Assembly (NCBI GenBank): GCA_949130485.1
Contig: OX422194.1
Coordinates: 3,264,641 to 3,328,640, forward strand
DNA: 64,000 bases
Origin: Agelas oroides
Taxonomy: Eukaryota > Porifera > Demospongiae > Agelasida > Agelasidae
Direction: 5' to 3'
Below the pieces are notes generated by a model. It did no database searches. It had not been told where the DNA came from and saw only the letters and a program-made list of their open reading frames with translations. Numbering within the stretch: position 1 is the first letter of the stretch; the number at the start of each line of letters is the position of its first letter. Shown one piece after another: positions 34,021-44,737 of the stretch. The translations under genes and the position numbers were made by a program.

Positions 34021-35239
34021 CACGCATAAGCGCTTGACACGGCCGTTGCTGTTCACTATTATTAGCTCGACTCAAGCTCCCGGTATGATATTTCAACTAT
34101 AGCTTCTACTATAGCGCTATGTTTTACGCTGCCACGAGGTTGGAGGCAGTCGCCTTATCGACGTTGACAACATTGGCTATCGCTCACTGAGTCTTTGGAA
34201 GGCCTCTTTGAACAGCTGTATACTCCTAGCATGCTGTTATAGTGAGCGGTAGTCAGCGCTGTGAACGTCGCGCCGTTTGGGCGGAACAGCGAGGTAGCTA
34301 GATAACAGTGAAACAGAACAGCAACGACTACAACGCAGGACTATCGCTTATAACACTGAGTAGGGGTTCACTAAGTTCACCCAACTCCATGTGGTGACGT
34401 CATAACTGTAATGTGCGCATTACGCGCGCAGAGCGCCACAGTACCGGATCCAGACATGTAGCCCCGCAAGTCACACCTCTCTGTGAAGGGTTGTAGCAGG
34501 AGGGCATGCAGCAACAAAACACCTGTTGGACAAGACATCAGGTAGTCTGTATTGTGTTCAAAGAGATTGTGCTGGACTCGTGTAAAAACTCCCAACAGGT
34601 GCCAGTTGAATACTGTACTCAGGCTCGTCCCTAGCTTGTGAGCTAACCTGTTACCTACTATGACCAAGAGTTTATTACAGTGTAAGACCAAAGGGTAGTT
34701 ACTTACATGCCGTCTTTTCAAGCATTTGTAACCGTGATCAAGGCTTTTGATCGGCAAAAAATGTGCTTAATCGCCCGATCATTCCCTCTGAGGCTGTTGA
34801 GCCAAAGGGTCAAAGGTCAAATTGGAGCCGTGTGTTCTTGATCCATTGATTTTAGCAGTTCTTTATCCCTTGATCGCCCCCCAAAGGGGGCTTCGATTAC
34901 TTGATTCCCGGTCGCAAACGCTTCTACATGTACCCCTTGTAAGACTAAGGTCCCAGTTAGACAGGATTCCTCATGTTTTTGTGGGTTAGTATATATGATA
35001 ACTTCCCAAACTGTCAGTGTATCCTCACTTGATTTATTGCAAGCTTATTAGTGGAGCCTGGAAATGAGTTAGGCTGCAAGCCTAACTCAGGGCATGTAGT
35101 CATTGTACTCATCGTTGGTTATTTGCTGTTTCAAGAGCAGAAACTGCGAGCAGCATATTAAAAGTTGGATAGAAAAGTGTCTTAGCATCAGGCTTGTGCT
35201 AGTTTGTGAAGAAACTTGACACACAATGTACCCCAAACG
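34021..35239. other. Left interior of element C, no gene recognised
   Basis: This 1.2-kb stretch lies between the left inverted repeat and the nested element. It includes CCAAAGGGGGCTTCG and other low-level structure, but no coding sequence I can support. The 126-codon minus-strand frame at 34,377-34,757 has no recognisable domain and no support beyond its length. Confidence 0.5.
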
Positions 35240-35681
35240 TAGCCTCGTTCCCAGGCACGCGCCCAGCTTCCCGTCGCTTGCAGTACGGTTAAGTGGGAGA
35301 GGGCCTGGTACATTTTCTCACGTGAGTGACGTCACGGTAGAAAGGCGGTAGAAAGACTTCAATTGAACGTGGGCGAGCACGACTAAATTGGTCACTGATT
35401 GCTGGTGTGTGTCTTCACTGTTTTGGCTTGGTAAAACTGTCCTCCCGGCTGTCTCGTGAATAGCGACATAAAAGCGCCTTCGTGCGCTGCTATCTTTCGA
35501 CTGGGAATAGTCGCGCTCCAGTGCGTGCGTGCGAGCGAATTTTTTTGTGGTTTACATGACGCCCACGTTCGCATAATTTGCCCTGTCCGTGACGTCACTC
35601 GTGAGGAAATGTACCAGGCCCTCTCCCGCTTAACCGTACTGCAAGCGACGGGAAGCTAGGCGAGGGCCTGGGAGAACATAG
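35240..35681. mobile_element. TAGCCTCG-family MITE D, nested in element C
   Basis: The element is about 442 bp. It starts TAGCCTCGTTCCCAGGC. A long inverted repeat of roughly 100 bp follows: AGCTTCCCGTCGCTTGCAGT, then GAGAGGGCCTGGTACATTT, then GTGACGTCACGG, mirrored on the right from about 35,585. The last 15 bp at the right end are altered (GCCTGGGAGAACATAG in place of GCCTGGGAACGAGGCTA), and I find no matching 9-bp flanks. Frames of 67-68 codons on both strands come from the inverted arms and are not genes. It must be younger than, or have moved together with, element C. Confidence 0.75.
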
Positions 35682-36807
35682 TCATGGAAACTGGGGGCAG
35701 GGAGGAGCAAGGTAAACTAAAGAAGATGCTAAATGTTCCTCCAGTTTGTAAGCAAACGTGCAAGAGTGCCTCAGATGGAGAATTGAGGACAGAGTTCGGG
35801 TGTACCAGGAACAAACCTTCACGTATGTGTATAAAGAGGGTTTGGTGTTCTGAGTGACATTTTTGTCACTTAAGACGTAGCCACTCTCGAATTTGAGAGC
35901 TTCAATCAGATTGCAGAAGGCATAATTATGTTAGCATGGCATAAGCAACAGATTGTCATATATTGAATCGTAGAGAATGTGTCTAGTACCTTGTTACCAC
36001 TGGCCCAAGTTTACAACGTTCTTGATCCTTTGTGAATCTTGATGCACAAGGACTAAACCGTCGGCATTTTGAGATCAAGAGTTTTTAAATACAATTATGA
36101 CATTCTTTGTGTAGTAAGCACCATTCCATTTGACAATACTCAGAACATGAGACATTTGTGCATTTTGAAAGTATGGCAATGAGACTACTTTGGGAGTACA
36201 CTTCGACAGATTGCACTGTGCATGCAAAAGCAGAGTGTTCAGCATTCTTGTTAACATCTTTGGACACAATACAGACTATGTGATTTTCTCTGATGTTTTG
36301 TTTTGCTGCATGCCTTCCAGCAACTGTTTTGCATGACTTGCTGAGGGACAAGTTTCTAGTATCTCACATAATGCGGTCAAGTGAAACCGTACCCCAAGAT
36401 GTTCACACAAAATTTGTTCTTGTACTCAGATTGTTTAGTTCATCACATGGAAACTATGCACATGGCTCGACCTGAGCGAGAAAGACTGGACTAGTAACTC
36501 ATACAGCATGTAGATGAACATTTACTAGCTGAATTTGCTAGCTGTTATTCAGCTCACAAGCTAAAAAAAAGGCATGAAAAAAGTACTGAGACTCTTCAGG
36601 TCCAGAAATTAAGCTGCATTTAGTTCACAGAGTTACCATAAAACTATAGCAAGCTGTAAGGGACTTGATACTGAGCTTCTTGGGTCCAATTAACATGTCT
36701 GGATCCAGTCCCATCTTCGATCCACGCGCGCAATGCGCAAGGTAGAAACATTACAAATTGTGTCACCACATGGAGTTGGGTGAACACCCGCTGAGTACGG
36801 ACAGCGA
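35682..36807. other. Right interior of element C, no gene recognised
   Basis: This 1.1-kb stretch lies between the nested element and the right inverted repeat. Overlapping frames of 60-88 codons on both strands at 36,075-36,475 show no domain. I see no repeat. Confidence 0.5.
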
Positions 36808-36941
36808 GGGCAATAATTCGATTACCAAAACCACACATAAAACCACACATAGTACGTCACGGGGCACGTGATCAGATCGTCCAGGCTCTCTCCCCGCTTT
36901 TCGGCATGGGGAGGAGCCTGGGTACGAGGCTAGGCCCATTT

Positions 36942-37328
36942 GGTTGTGTGGCACGTATGCAGTCGTTCCGCCAGTGACAGTATACGGACAATTATTGAAA
37001 AACGGAAAGTGTATACGTGCAGAAATTCCACCGTTTAATTGACGCCCCTTGTCTTCCGGTGAGTTTTCAATGAATCCTACAAACAAGGGAGAAGCTGACT
37101 GCCAGCGGTTTTATCGAGATCCAACGTTTCAAGTTGTAGCCTCTTACCCGTTGTACACGAACGGTTCGATCACACCCCGTGCAAGAGGGGTGCGGATTTT
37201 TGTTGCACGTTTTTGTTCGCCCCCCTGAGCTGCATGAAACTGGAATAGGGCTACAAAATATGCAAAACCTAGGCGTGTACACGAACTAGGGTCTGGGATA
37301 TACGCGCTGGTATGTGGACTGAACACAT
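36942..37328. other. Unclassified spacer, no gene seen
   Basis: About 390 bp. GTACACGAAC occurs twice (near 37,155 and 37,278) around a GC-rich segment, but no clear element boundary was found. Confidence 0.5.
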
Positions 37329-37618
37329 ACTTTATAAATGTCGCGCTTTATAAATGTCACACGCACTTTATAAATGTCGTGCGTTATTTATAAATACTTT
37401 ATAAATGTCGCACGTACTTTATTGTTATTTATAAAAGTCGCACGATATTTACATAAATGTCATTCATTTATAATTGTCGTTCATCATTTATAAATGTCAC
37501 TCGTCATTTATAAATGTCGCACGTACTTTGTTATTTATAAAAGTCGCACGATATTTACATAAATGTCATTCATTTATAATTGTCGTTCAGTCACTCGTCA
37601 TTTATAAATGTCGCATGT
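37329..37618. repeat. AT-rich TTTATAAATGTCGCAC short tandem repeat
   Basis: Imperfect units built on CTTTATAAATGTCGCACGTA repeat about a dozen times with variable length. A larger piece of about 110 bp (TCGCACGATATTTACATAAA followed by TGTCATTCATTTATAATTGT) occurs twice, near 37,438 and 37,549. The frame here is low complexity and not a gene. Confidence 0.85.
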
Positions 37619-37639
37619 GTACTGTATTTTGGTACAAAC

Positions 37640-37745
37640 GGTGCCCCATACTCCACACTGTGGTGAAAACTGCTTTCTAGGTTCTTCCTGGCCAAAGAGG
37701 CTTGCAGGAACTTCACAGTACTGTGAAGTCTTTCCTGAGGCTTGT
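37640..37745 (-). repeat. Satellite remnant, minus orientation
   Basis: CCACACTGTGGTGAAAACTG, CTTTCTAGGTTCTTCCTGG and AGGCTTGCAGGAACTTCACAG match satellite monomers on the minus strand. The remnant ends in an 18-bp palindrome, CTTCACAGTACTGTGAAG (37,711-37,728). It lies about 4 kb before the minus-strand array proper and between plus-strand remnants. Confidence 0.75.
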
Positions 37746-38260
37746 AGGAGCCTGATGCACACTGAATGTCTCCCGAAAGAGAGCATATAGTCATGAGTAG
37801 AGACACATTTATTTCCAAGCCCAACTAATAGGGGCTTGATACAGGACTGGTAATGGTTCAAGTTATATAAATACTGGGGTTCATACACGAGTCCAGTATT
37901 AGCTACATAATTTTCTTGCTTTAAATTTCAACACGTTGTACACTCACTTTGGACACAAAAGAGATAATCTAATGTCCATGATCCAACAATGATGGGATCG
38001 TCTTAGTTCACATAGCTTCATGAGGCTACATCATTAGGCAAAATTCCCCGCACTCACCCGCGCAGTGTGTAATCTTGCTATGTTTAGACATTATACCTCT
38101 GTCCACGAAATTTAAGTCTGGTAGTGCCATGCATTCAGAAAGAGTACTCAGTGCGAGGGAGGGTTGGGGTGCTAGGGGGAACCGACGAGATATCGCTCGA
38201 TGAGAGCCATGTTGTATCAAAAAATATGTTTGACCATCTGAAAGTGTTCTTGAGGCCTAA
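37746..38260. other. Unclassified spacer, no gene seen
   Basis: About 515 bp of unique-looking sequence between two satellite remnants of opposite orientation. No gene or element recognised. Confidence 0.55.
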
Positions 38261-38664
38261 CTGTGGAGGCCCTGTGAAGCTCGTGCAGGCCTGTTTGTGT
38301 GCGGGAGAGGTCTTATGTGGCTTGTACTGGCCTGTTGAAAAGTGCAAGCCTGTTTATGTGCAGTAGTTAAATGTCTAAAGGTCGGTCAGGAAAGATTTAG
38401 TATGTGGGGAGAAGACCTAAAAAGGCCGTTTTAGCCACCGAGGAGGTGCTGTGAAGCACATGCAGGACTGATTAAGTGCCAGCAATGCAGTTTTGAATAC
38501 TGGGAGGCCCTGTACAGCTCGAACAAGGCTGTTTATCTGCGGGAAACACCTGAAGGTCTATAGAAAACAGTTTTCACCACTGTGGAAGTCCTGTTTAAGA
38601 AAAACCTAGAAATTATTTTGCACCACCGTGGAGGGCCCTGTGATGCTCGTGTAAGCTTGTTTAC
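38261..38664 (+). repeat. Satellite remnant, plus orientation
   Basis: Diverged monomers include CTGTGGAGGCCCTGTGAAGC, GAGGAGGTGCTGTGAAGCAC and CAGTTTTCACCACTGTGGAA. Spacing between them is irregular because of deletions. This island lies beyond a minus-orientation remnant, so orientation switches at least three times between 33 and 42 kb. Confidence 0.85.
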
Positions 38665-40254
38665 AGGATCCAGGATATCCTCCTCTACAAGAGAAGAATC
38701 TCCACCTTCAGTCTACCAGCCTTCTCATATAGTTTATTCTTCCTCCAAAATCAGATTATTAATTACAAGCTGACAACAAAAAGTACAGTTTGTGTAAATT
38801 ATAGACCGCGAAATTCCCGGGAAAATCCTGGCACATTACTGAACAGTTTTACGATTTTGCTCACTTGCTATAGCGTGCAGTCAAAGTGATATAACGAACT
38901 TGTACAGAAATTTACGGAGTTTTTCGACGTTCTACCCCTATTTGTACCAACAATTTGAAAATCGCTCACCGCTGAGAACGGTCCTGAGGGCACTCGCAAA
39001 AGCGCTCGTGTCTCGGAGAGTATAATAGGTATGAAAATCGGACCTTTTGTAAGCTATATTAAATGGCCAGGAGAGCTAGGCAGCATTGGCTGCGTGTCAT
39101 AGCGTGTTCTCTACCGTTTGTACGTTTGTTCCCGCGAGACCATTTTTCCCCAAAATTATACGCCACATATTTTCCGTGGAATCTGAGCTACTGATTGTAA
39201 TGTACTCACGCTGCGACGACAGCTCCACTTCGCCCCTATTTGTACCACAAACCAAAGATGGCCCATATCTGAACCTGAATCTTGCGAGCAAGCGCTACCT
39301 CTACCAAGCTTACAGTAGACAGATCTCTCAACAGTATCGTCTCGATTAAGCTTGCTAACTGGGAGATGCAGTGTTTGAAAGTTCACCGTGCGATGAGGTC
39401 ATTACCCGATTTAATGACGTCACGCGGTTACGAGGTCTGCGTGTAGACTGCCTTACCGTCATGTACTATACCGTTGACGATAGATACTAAGGAGAGGGTG
39501 GCAGGGTACCTAATAGTGTCATGTTAATAGTAACGAAATATCACACCAAGCAGAAATGGCGTGCAACCTGTCGTACACATGCGCACTCGTCCAATGTGTG
39601 GGTTTCTTCGTTTTGTTGCTGTGTATACCTGATCCGTCAAATTCTCCTACTAACAGCCCAAATGTCAAAATTCACCCAACATGTCCGGCGCTCCATATCT
39701 GAATTTCGCAGGTCACACACGGAAGCTGCCACCTCAGCTGCGAGCATTGAGATTCAGAACAGTAGCTCAATTCTCTGTTGTAGCCACCGTGTTTTACCAT
39801 TTATATACACACTAGTACGTTTTGGGGGAGAGGAACAAGGTCCTCCCTGGACGGGATGGGATCCCTATTTGGGCCCCCATTAACATTCGAATGCCACTAT
39901 GTACCGAGAAGCAGGCGCGCGCCGCCGCGCATATTTTAACCCGGAATGCCCCCATTCAGCACTCATCCAGTTTTGTTCATAAAGCTGGGCGAGCCCAAGA
40001 ACAAGACTAAGTACACGCAAGTGTAAACGGGAGAATTGGTCATCTCTGGGATTCGACAACGGGGAGATTGTAGTGTGTGGAATTGTTGAATATGTTAGCA
40101 AAAATTTGAGCAGTAAATTGGTAATACATGAATGCTGTATAAGATTTCAGATACAATAATCTCAGAGAAGCAAAAATATAATCCGAAGGAGCAACTCAGG
40201 TTTGCCCTTACCATAGGCAAGGACTGACGTTTGTTCATCTGTGGCAAGAGCGTA
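38665..40254. other. Unclassified 1.6-kb spacer, no gene supported
   Basis: CCCCTATTTGTACCA occurs twice (near 38,934 and 39,233), and TGACGTCACGCGG is at 39,415. The longest frame, 120 codons at 39,521-39,883 on plus, is compositionally ordinary and matches no family I recognise. Overlapping frames lie on the other strand. It could include exons of a split gene that I cannot detect by eye. Confidence 0.4.
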
Positions 40255-40263
40255 TTAATCTCA

Positions 40264-40824
40264 TAGCCTCGTTCCCAGGCCCCACCTAGCTTCCGTCGCT
40301 TGTAGAGGGCCTGGAATAATTCATCACGTGAGTGACGTAGGGGTAGAGAAAAGGGTAGAGAGGACTTAATTGAGCGTAGGCGGATCGTCGATGTGCCCAC
40401 GCACGTAGTTGATCGATAATCGACAGTACACGTAGCTGTTTTTTAGTAGGAGCCCGTTCTGGCAGTTTTTTCGAACAATAAGCGCAGAGAAAACTTGAGC
40501 AAAGCCTAGTTTAATAGCGCCTGAAAGCCATGGGTGTACAGCGGTCAGTTTGCCAGGTAAGCGAGTAGGTTAGCGTGATTTTTGAATGTACGGGTCTGTG
40601 TAAGCTCACCATAGCTTTCCGTACTGCCAGGTAATGTAGCATAGTGCCGTCTAAGCTATCGCAACTGTATTCTGTCCGTACAGCGTGGGCGAGTTCATTC
40701 GTTCGCCCACATGTAATTAAGTTCTCTCTACCTATGACGTTTCTCACGTGATAAATTTTACCAGGCTCTCCCCTTTCCTTTCGATTTTTCGTTCGTGCGC
40801 CGGGAGAGCCTGAGAACGAGGCTA
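40264..40824. mobile_element. TAGCCTCG-family MITE E (perfect 9-bp target duplication)
   Basis: The element is 561 bp. The left end is TAGCCTCGTTCCCAGGCC; the right end on the other strand is TAGCCTCGTTCTCAGGCTCT. Perfect flanking copies of TTAATCTCA lie at 40,255-40,263 and 40,825-40,833. Subterminal motifs are TCACGTGAGTGACGTAG on the left and CTATGACGTTTCTCACGTGA on the right. No transposase frame. This is the cleanest example of the family and fixes the duplication length at nine. Confidence 0.9.
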
Positions 40825-40833
40825 TTAATCTCA

Positions 40834-41578
40834 TATACTGCCTTAGCCTGGACACAGCCGTAAAGTCACTTTACTATGTAGGGCAAACTTGAGCATATTA
40901 CTAGAGCTCGATTTTTAGTGCCCCGGTGGGGCACAGTCTCTAGTTGCTACGGCACGTTTCTCAGTGTGCCCCAGCTTGGCTGCACCACTGCTAGTTGTTG
41001 CACTCAAAAGTAGCATATGGTAGTTCCCTGGCCACTCTTAAGATATCTTCGTTGACAAACCAGTCTACATCACTTTTGAGTATGACAACGTGAAAGTTCC
41101 ATTATTTGTGCTAGCAGTGAAGTTAAATCCTTTTTTCTACCATTCTTTGATCCTGACAACAAATACGTGAAATAATGTACCACGCTCTCTCAACATTTCT
41201 GTATTGCAAGCGATAAAATGCTGAGGTTAGAAGACTACATTGAGGTCCTTACCCTACATGTATTAATGCGGAAAGTGCTTCTATTGAGCTACTACACATC
41301 AAGTCTTAAACTGAGAGCAGCCACAGTCCTGCCAACATACACTTCCACAAAGCTCAGCATTGTTGGGTGCATGGGGTTATCTACCGCTACATCTCCCCAG
41401 CTAAGGTGCCTTTTCGAATCAACAGTTATGTCTCCAGCTCGAAAGAAGCATGGCACTGCAGCATCATTACGTCAGGATCTGCTCCAGGTGTTATGGGGAG
41501 TCTGATCTTAGTAGGAGAAGATGACCGTTGAGCATGAATTCCTTTATGTGGCGGATGCCTTCCAGATATGTTTTAATA
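40834..41578. other. Unclassified spacer, no gene supported
   Basis: About 745 bp. A short stem GTGCCCC-GGT-GGGGCAC lies at 40,918-40,934. A 95-codon frame at 41,218-41,505 has no recognisable domain. The edge of the minus-orientation satellite begins near 41,579. Confidence 0.5.
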
Positions 41579-42270
41579 GTCTGTGGTGATAAGATGATGC
41601 TTTCTCGGTATTTCCTGGCACTTAACCAGGCCTGCACGTGCTTAACAGCACCACCTAAAACGGCTTGATCAGGTCTTTCTCGCACAGTGGTGAAAACTGG
41701 CACTTAAACAAGCATGCTAGCACCAGCACGGAGGTTAGAACAGACTTTTCAGACCTTTACCACATTAAAACAGGCTTACACGTTCTTCACAGTGGTGAAC
41801 ACTGATTTCCTGGCACTTAAAGAGGGAGGCACGTGCTTCACAGCACCTCCTCGGTGGTTAAAAGAGTTTTCCCACACATAAACAGGCTTCATAGGACGTC
41901 CACAGTAGTGAAAACTGCTTTCTAGGTCTCAAACAGGCTTGCACATGCTTCAAAAGGCCTCTGAGTGGTAAAAACATCTTTCTCTAGAGTCCTTGGCACT
42001 TAATCAGGCCTGCTCGTGGTTCACAGCACCAGCATAGCGGTTAAAACGGCTTTGTCAGGTCCTCGCATCAAATAAACAGCGGTAAACTGGGTCTTTCCTG
42101 GGTCTTGAACAGGACCTCCAGAGTGGTGAAAATTGCTTTCTCGATCATTCCTGGCAGTTACACAGGGATGCACGTGCATCACAGCACCTTTCCTCGGCGG
42201 TTGAAACGGCTTCATCAGGTCATACACAGGCTTTCACGAGCTTCACAGGTCATCCACAATGGTGAAAACT
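41579..42270 (-). repeat. 72-bp satellite array, minus orientation (right array, part 1)
   Basis: Monomers read on the minus strand, for example CTTCACAGCACCTCCTCGG and GGTGAAAACTGCTTTCTAGG as seen on plus. The first 500 bp are the most diverged and have deletions, as expected at an array edge. From here to the end of the window every monomer has this orientation. Confidence 0.92.
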
Positions 42271-42688
42271 AGGGATGCGGCTAATATGCTGGCATAGTTT
42301 CCGGAATAATCGGTAGCTCTGCGGAGCGAGCATAATCGGGAATAATCGGAAGGTGCTTCCGCTGCACACGCATGGGTATGAACTGTTAGAGGTGTGCCTT
42401 TCTATTCATAAGGGATGTTTCATGTCTGACTCCTCCTTTGTGGTGAAGCTTGTTTTGACAAAGATCATGATAAAAGCAGCTAAGTAGCACTACACTCTAA
42501 AGGGTGGATCAACAGCGCTAATTTTGTTAGTGTGAGCATCTTGGGGGCGTAGTTTTAACTAAATTCTATTAATTGATTAACTTGCTGCATGAGCATAATA
42601 GGGACACACCAAGAGCATAATCGGACGCATGGGAGAGCCAGTAACTTAGCCACTTAACTTTAACCCCTTTGTTACGCAATAAGTACTC
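42271..42688. mobile_element. Unclassified 0.42-kb insertion in the satellite
   Basis: Non-satellite DNA lies between GTGGTGAAAACT and a resumed monomer (CATGGCAGTTAAACAGGGATG). It contains the recurring word GCATAAT with CGG, for example CATAATCGGGAATAATCGG near 42,331 and GAGCATAATCGGACGC near 42,613. I could not define inverted ends or a target duplication. The start TAGGGATGCGG resembles some hAT ends, but this is weak. No gene is visible. Confidence 0.5.
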
Positions 42689-43701
42689 ATGGCAGTTAAA
42701 CAGGGATGCACGTGCTTCACAGCATCACCTCGGCGGTTAAAACTGTTTTATCAGGTCTTACCCGCACATACACAGGCTTGCACGAGCTTCACAGGACATC
42801 CACAGTGGTGAAAACTGCTTTCAAGTTCTTTCCTGGTGCTCAAACAGGACTGCACGTGTTTCACAGCACCTCCTCGGAGATTAAAACTGCTTTGTCAGGT
42901 CTTTACCACAAATAAACAGGCTTGCACGAGGTTCTCATGGCATCCAGACTGGTAAAAACTGATTTCTCTAGATTCCCTCCACAGTGGTGAAAAGTGCTTT
43001 ATCATTCCTGGCAGTTAAACAGGGATGCATGTGCTTCACAGCACCTCCTCGGCGATAAAAAGGGCTTTGTCAGCTCTTTCCCGCACATAAACAGGCATGC
43101 ACGAGGTTCATAGGACGTCCACAGTGGTGAAAACTGCGGTCTAGGTCTTTTCTGGTGCTTCAACAGGCTTGGATGAGCTTCACAGGACTTCCACAGTGGT
43201 GAAAACTTCTTCCACTAGATTTCCTGTAACTCAAACAGGCCTGCACGTGCGTCACAGCACCTGCTCGGCGATTAAAACGGCTTGGTCAGCTCTTTCCCGC
43301 TTCACAGGGACTCCAGAGTGATAAAAACTGCTTTCTAGGTCTTTCCTGGCTCTTAAACAGGCTTGCACGAGCTTCACAGGACTTCAACAGTGGAGAAAAC
43401 TGCTTTCTGGATTTTCATGGCACATAACAGCACTTGCACGGGGGTTAAAACAGCTTTCTCAGACCTTTTCCTTGTTTAAACAGGCTTGCACTTTCCTCAC
43501 AGGACCTCCACATTGGTGAAAACTGCTTTCTCGATCATTCCTGGCAGTTGAACAGGGATGCACGTCCTTCACAGCACCTCCTCGGCGGTTAAAACGGTTT
43601 TACCAGGTCTTACCCGCACATACACAGGCTTGCACGAGCTTCATAGGACGTCCACAGTGGTGAAACTGCTGTCTAGGTCTTTCCTGTCACTCAAACAGGC
43701 C

Positions 43702-44737
43702 TGCACGTGCTTCACAGCACCTCCACGGCGATTAAAACAACATTGTCAGATCATTCCCGCAAATAAACAGGCTTGCACGAGCTTCACCAGAGTGGTAAAA
43801 ACTGCTTTCTAGGTCTTTCCTGGCTCTTAAACAGGCTTGCTCGTACTTCCACAGTGGAGAAAACTTCTTCCACTAGATTTCCTGTCACTCAAACAGGCCT
43901 GCACGTGCTCCACAGCACCTCCTCGGCGATTAAAACGGCATTGTCAGATCATTCCCACAAACAAACAGGCTTGCACGTGCTTCACAGGGAATCCAGAGTG
44001 GTAAAAACTGCTTTCTATGTCTTTCCTGGCTCTTAAACTGGCTTGCACGAGCTTCACAGGTCTTCCACAGTTGAGAAAACTGCTTTCTGGATCTTTCATG
44101 CCACATAACAGCACTTGCACGGGGGTTAAAACAGCTTTCTCAGACCTTTTCCGTGTTTAAACCGGCTTGCACTTTCCTCACAGGACTTCCACGTTGGTGA
44201 AAATTGCTTTGAACAGGGATGCACGTGCTTCACAGCACCTCCTCGGCGATTAAAACAACATTGTCAGATCATTCCCGCAAATAAACAGGCTTGCACGAGC
44301 TTCACCAGAGTGGTAAAAACTGCTTTCTAGGTCTTTCCTGGCTCTTAAACAGGCTTGCTCGTACTTCCACAGTGGAGAAAACTTCTTCCACTAGATTTCC
44401 TGTCACTCAAACAGGCCTGCACGTGCTCCACAGCACCTCCTCGGCGATTAAAACGGCATTGTCAGATCATTCCCACAAACAAACAGGCTTGCACGTGCTT
44501 CACAGGGAATCCAGAGTGGTAAAAACTGCTTTCTATGTCTTTCCTGGCTCTTAAACTGGCTTGCACGAGCTTCACAGGTCTTCCACAGTTGAGAAAACTG
44601 CTTTCTGGATCTTTCATGCCACATAACAGCACTTGCACGGGGGTTAAAACAGCTTTCTCAGACCTTTTCCGTGTTTAAACCGGCTTGCACTTTCCTCACA
44701 GGACTTCCACGTTGGTGAAAATTGCTTTGAACAGGGA
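43702..44737 (-). repeat. 518-bp duplication, two copies
   Basis: Units at about 43,702-44,219 and 44,220-44,737 are almost identical. Marker words GCTTCACCAGAGTGG and GCTTGCTCGTACTTCCACAG occur in both at an offset of 518 bp, and their 87-codon frames are the same. The length is not a multiple of 72, so monomers are joined out of register at the junction. Confidence 0.9.

Larger units (their letters stand above)
33905..36932. mobile_element. Long TAGCCTCG-family element C (3.0 kb, 116-125-bp inverted ends)
   Basis: The left inverted repeat is 33,905-34,020 and the right one 36,808-36,932. They begin TAGCCTCGTACCTAGGCTCC and, on the other strand, TAGCCTCGTACCCAGGCTCC. They stay similar through GATCACGTGCCCCGTGACGT and TGTGTGGTTTTGGTAATC. 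Flanks GGTCCATT and GGCCCATT match at seven of eight bases, so the target duplication is probable but not perfect. The 3-kb interior holds a nested relative (35,240-35,681) and only weak frames; the best, a 126-codon minus-strand frame at 34,377-34,757, resembles nothing I know. It is the longest member here and could be a decayed parent copy or a non-autonomous derivative. Confidence 0.75.

Noticed and set aside
34377-34757. 126-codon minus-strand frame as a possible transposase of element C
   Set aside because: I see no DDE or zinc-finger motif and no family resemblance, and the length is compatible with chance.
35392-35659. Overlapping 67- and 68-codon frames on both strands in element D
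   Set aside because: They lie within element D, extending into its inverted arms, and have no domain.
39521-39883. 120-codon plus-strand frame as a host gene
   Set aside because: Composition is ordinary, no domain is recognisable, opposite-strand frames overlap, and no splice or promoter structure is evident.
40918-40934. GTGCCCC-GGT-GGGGCAC stem as a terminator or small RNA
   Set aside because: Only a 7-bp stem with no supporting context in eukaryotic DNA.
41218-41505. 95-codon plus-strand frame as a host gene
   Set aside because: No domain, no neighbour support, next to a decaying satellite edge.
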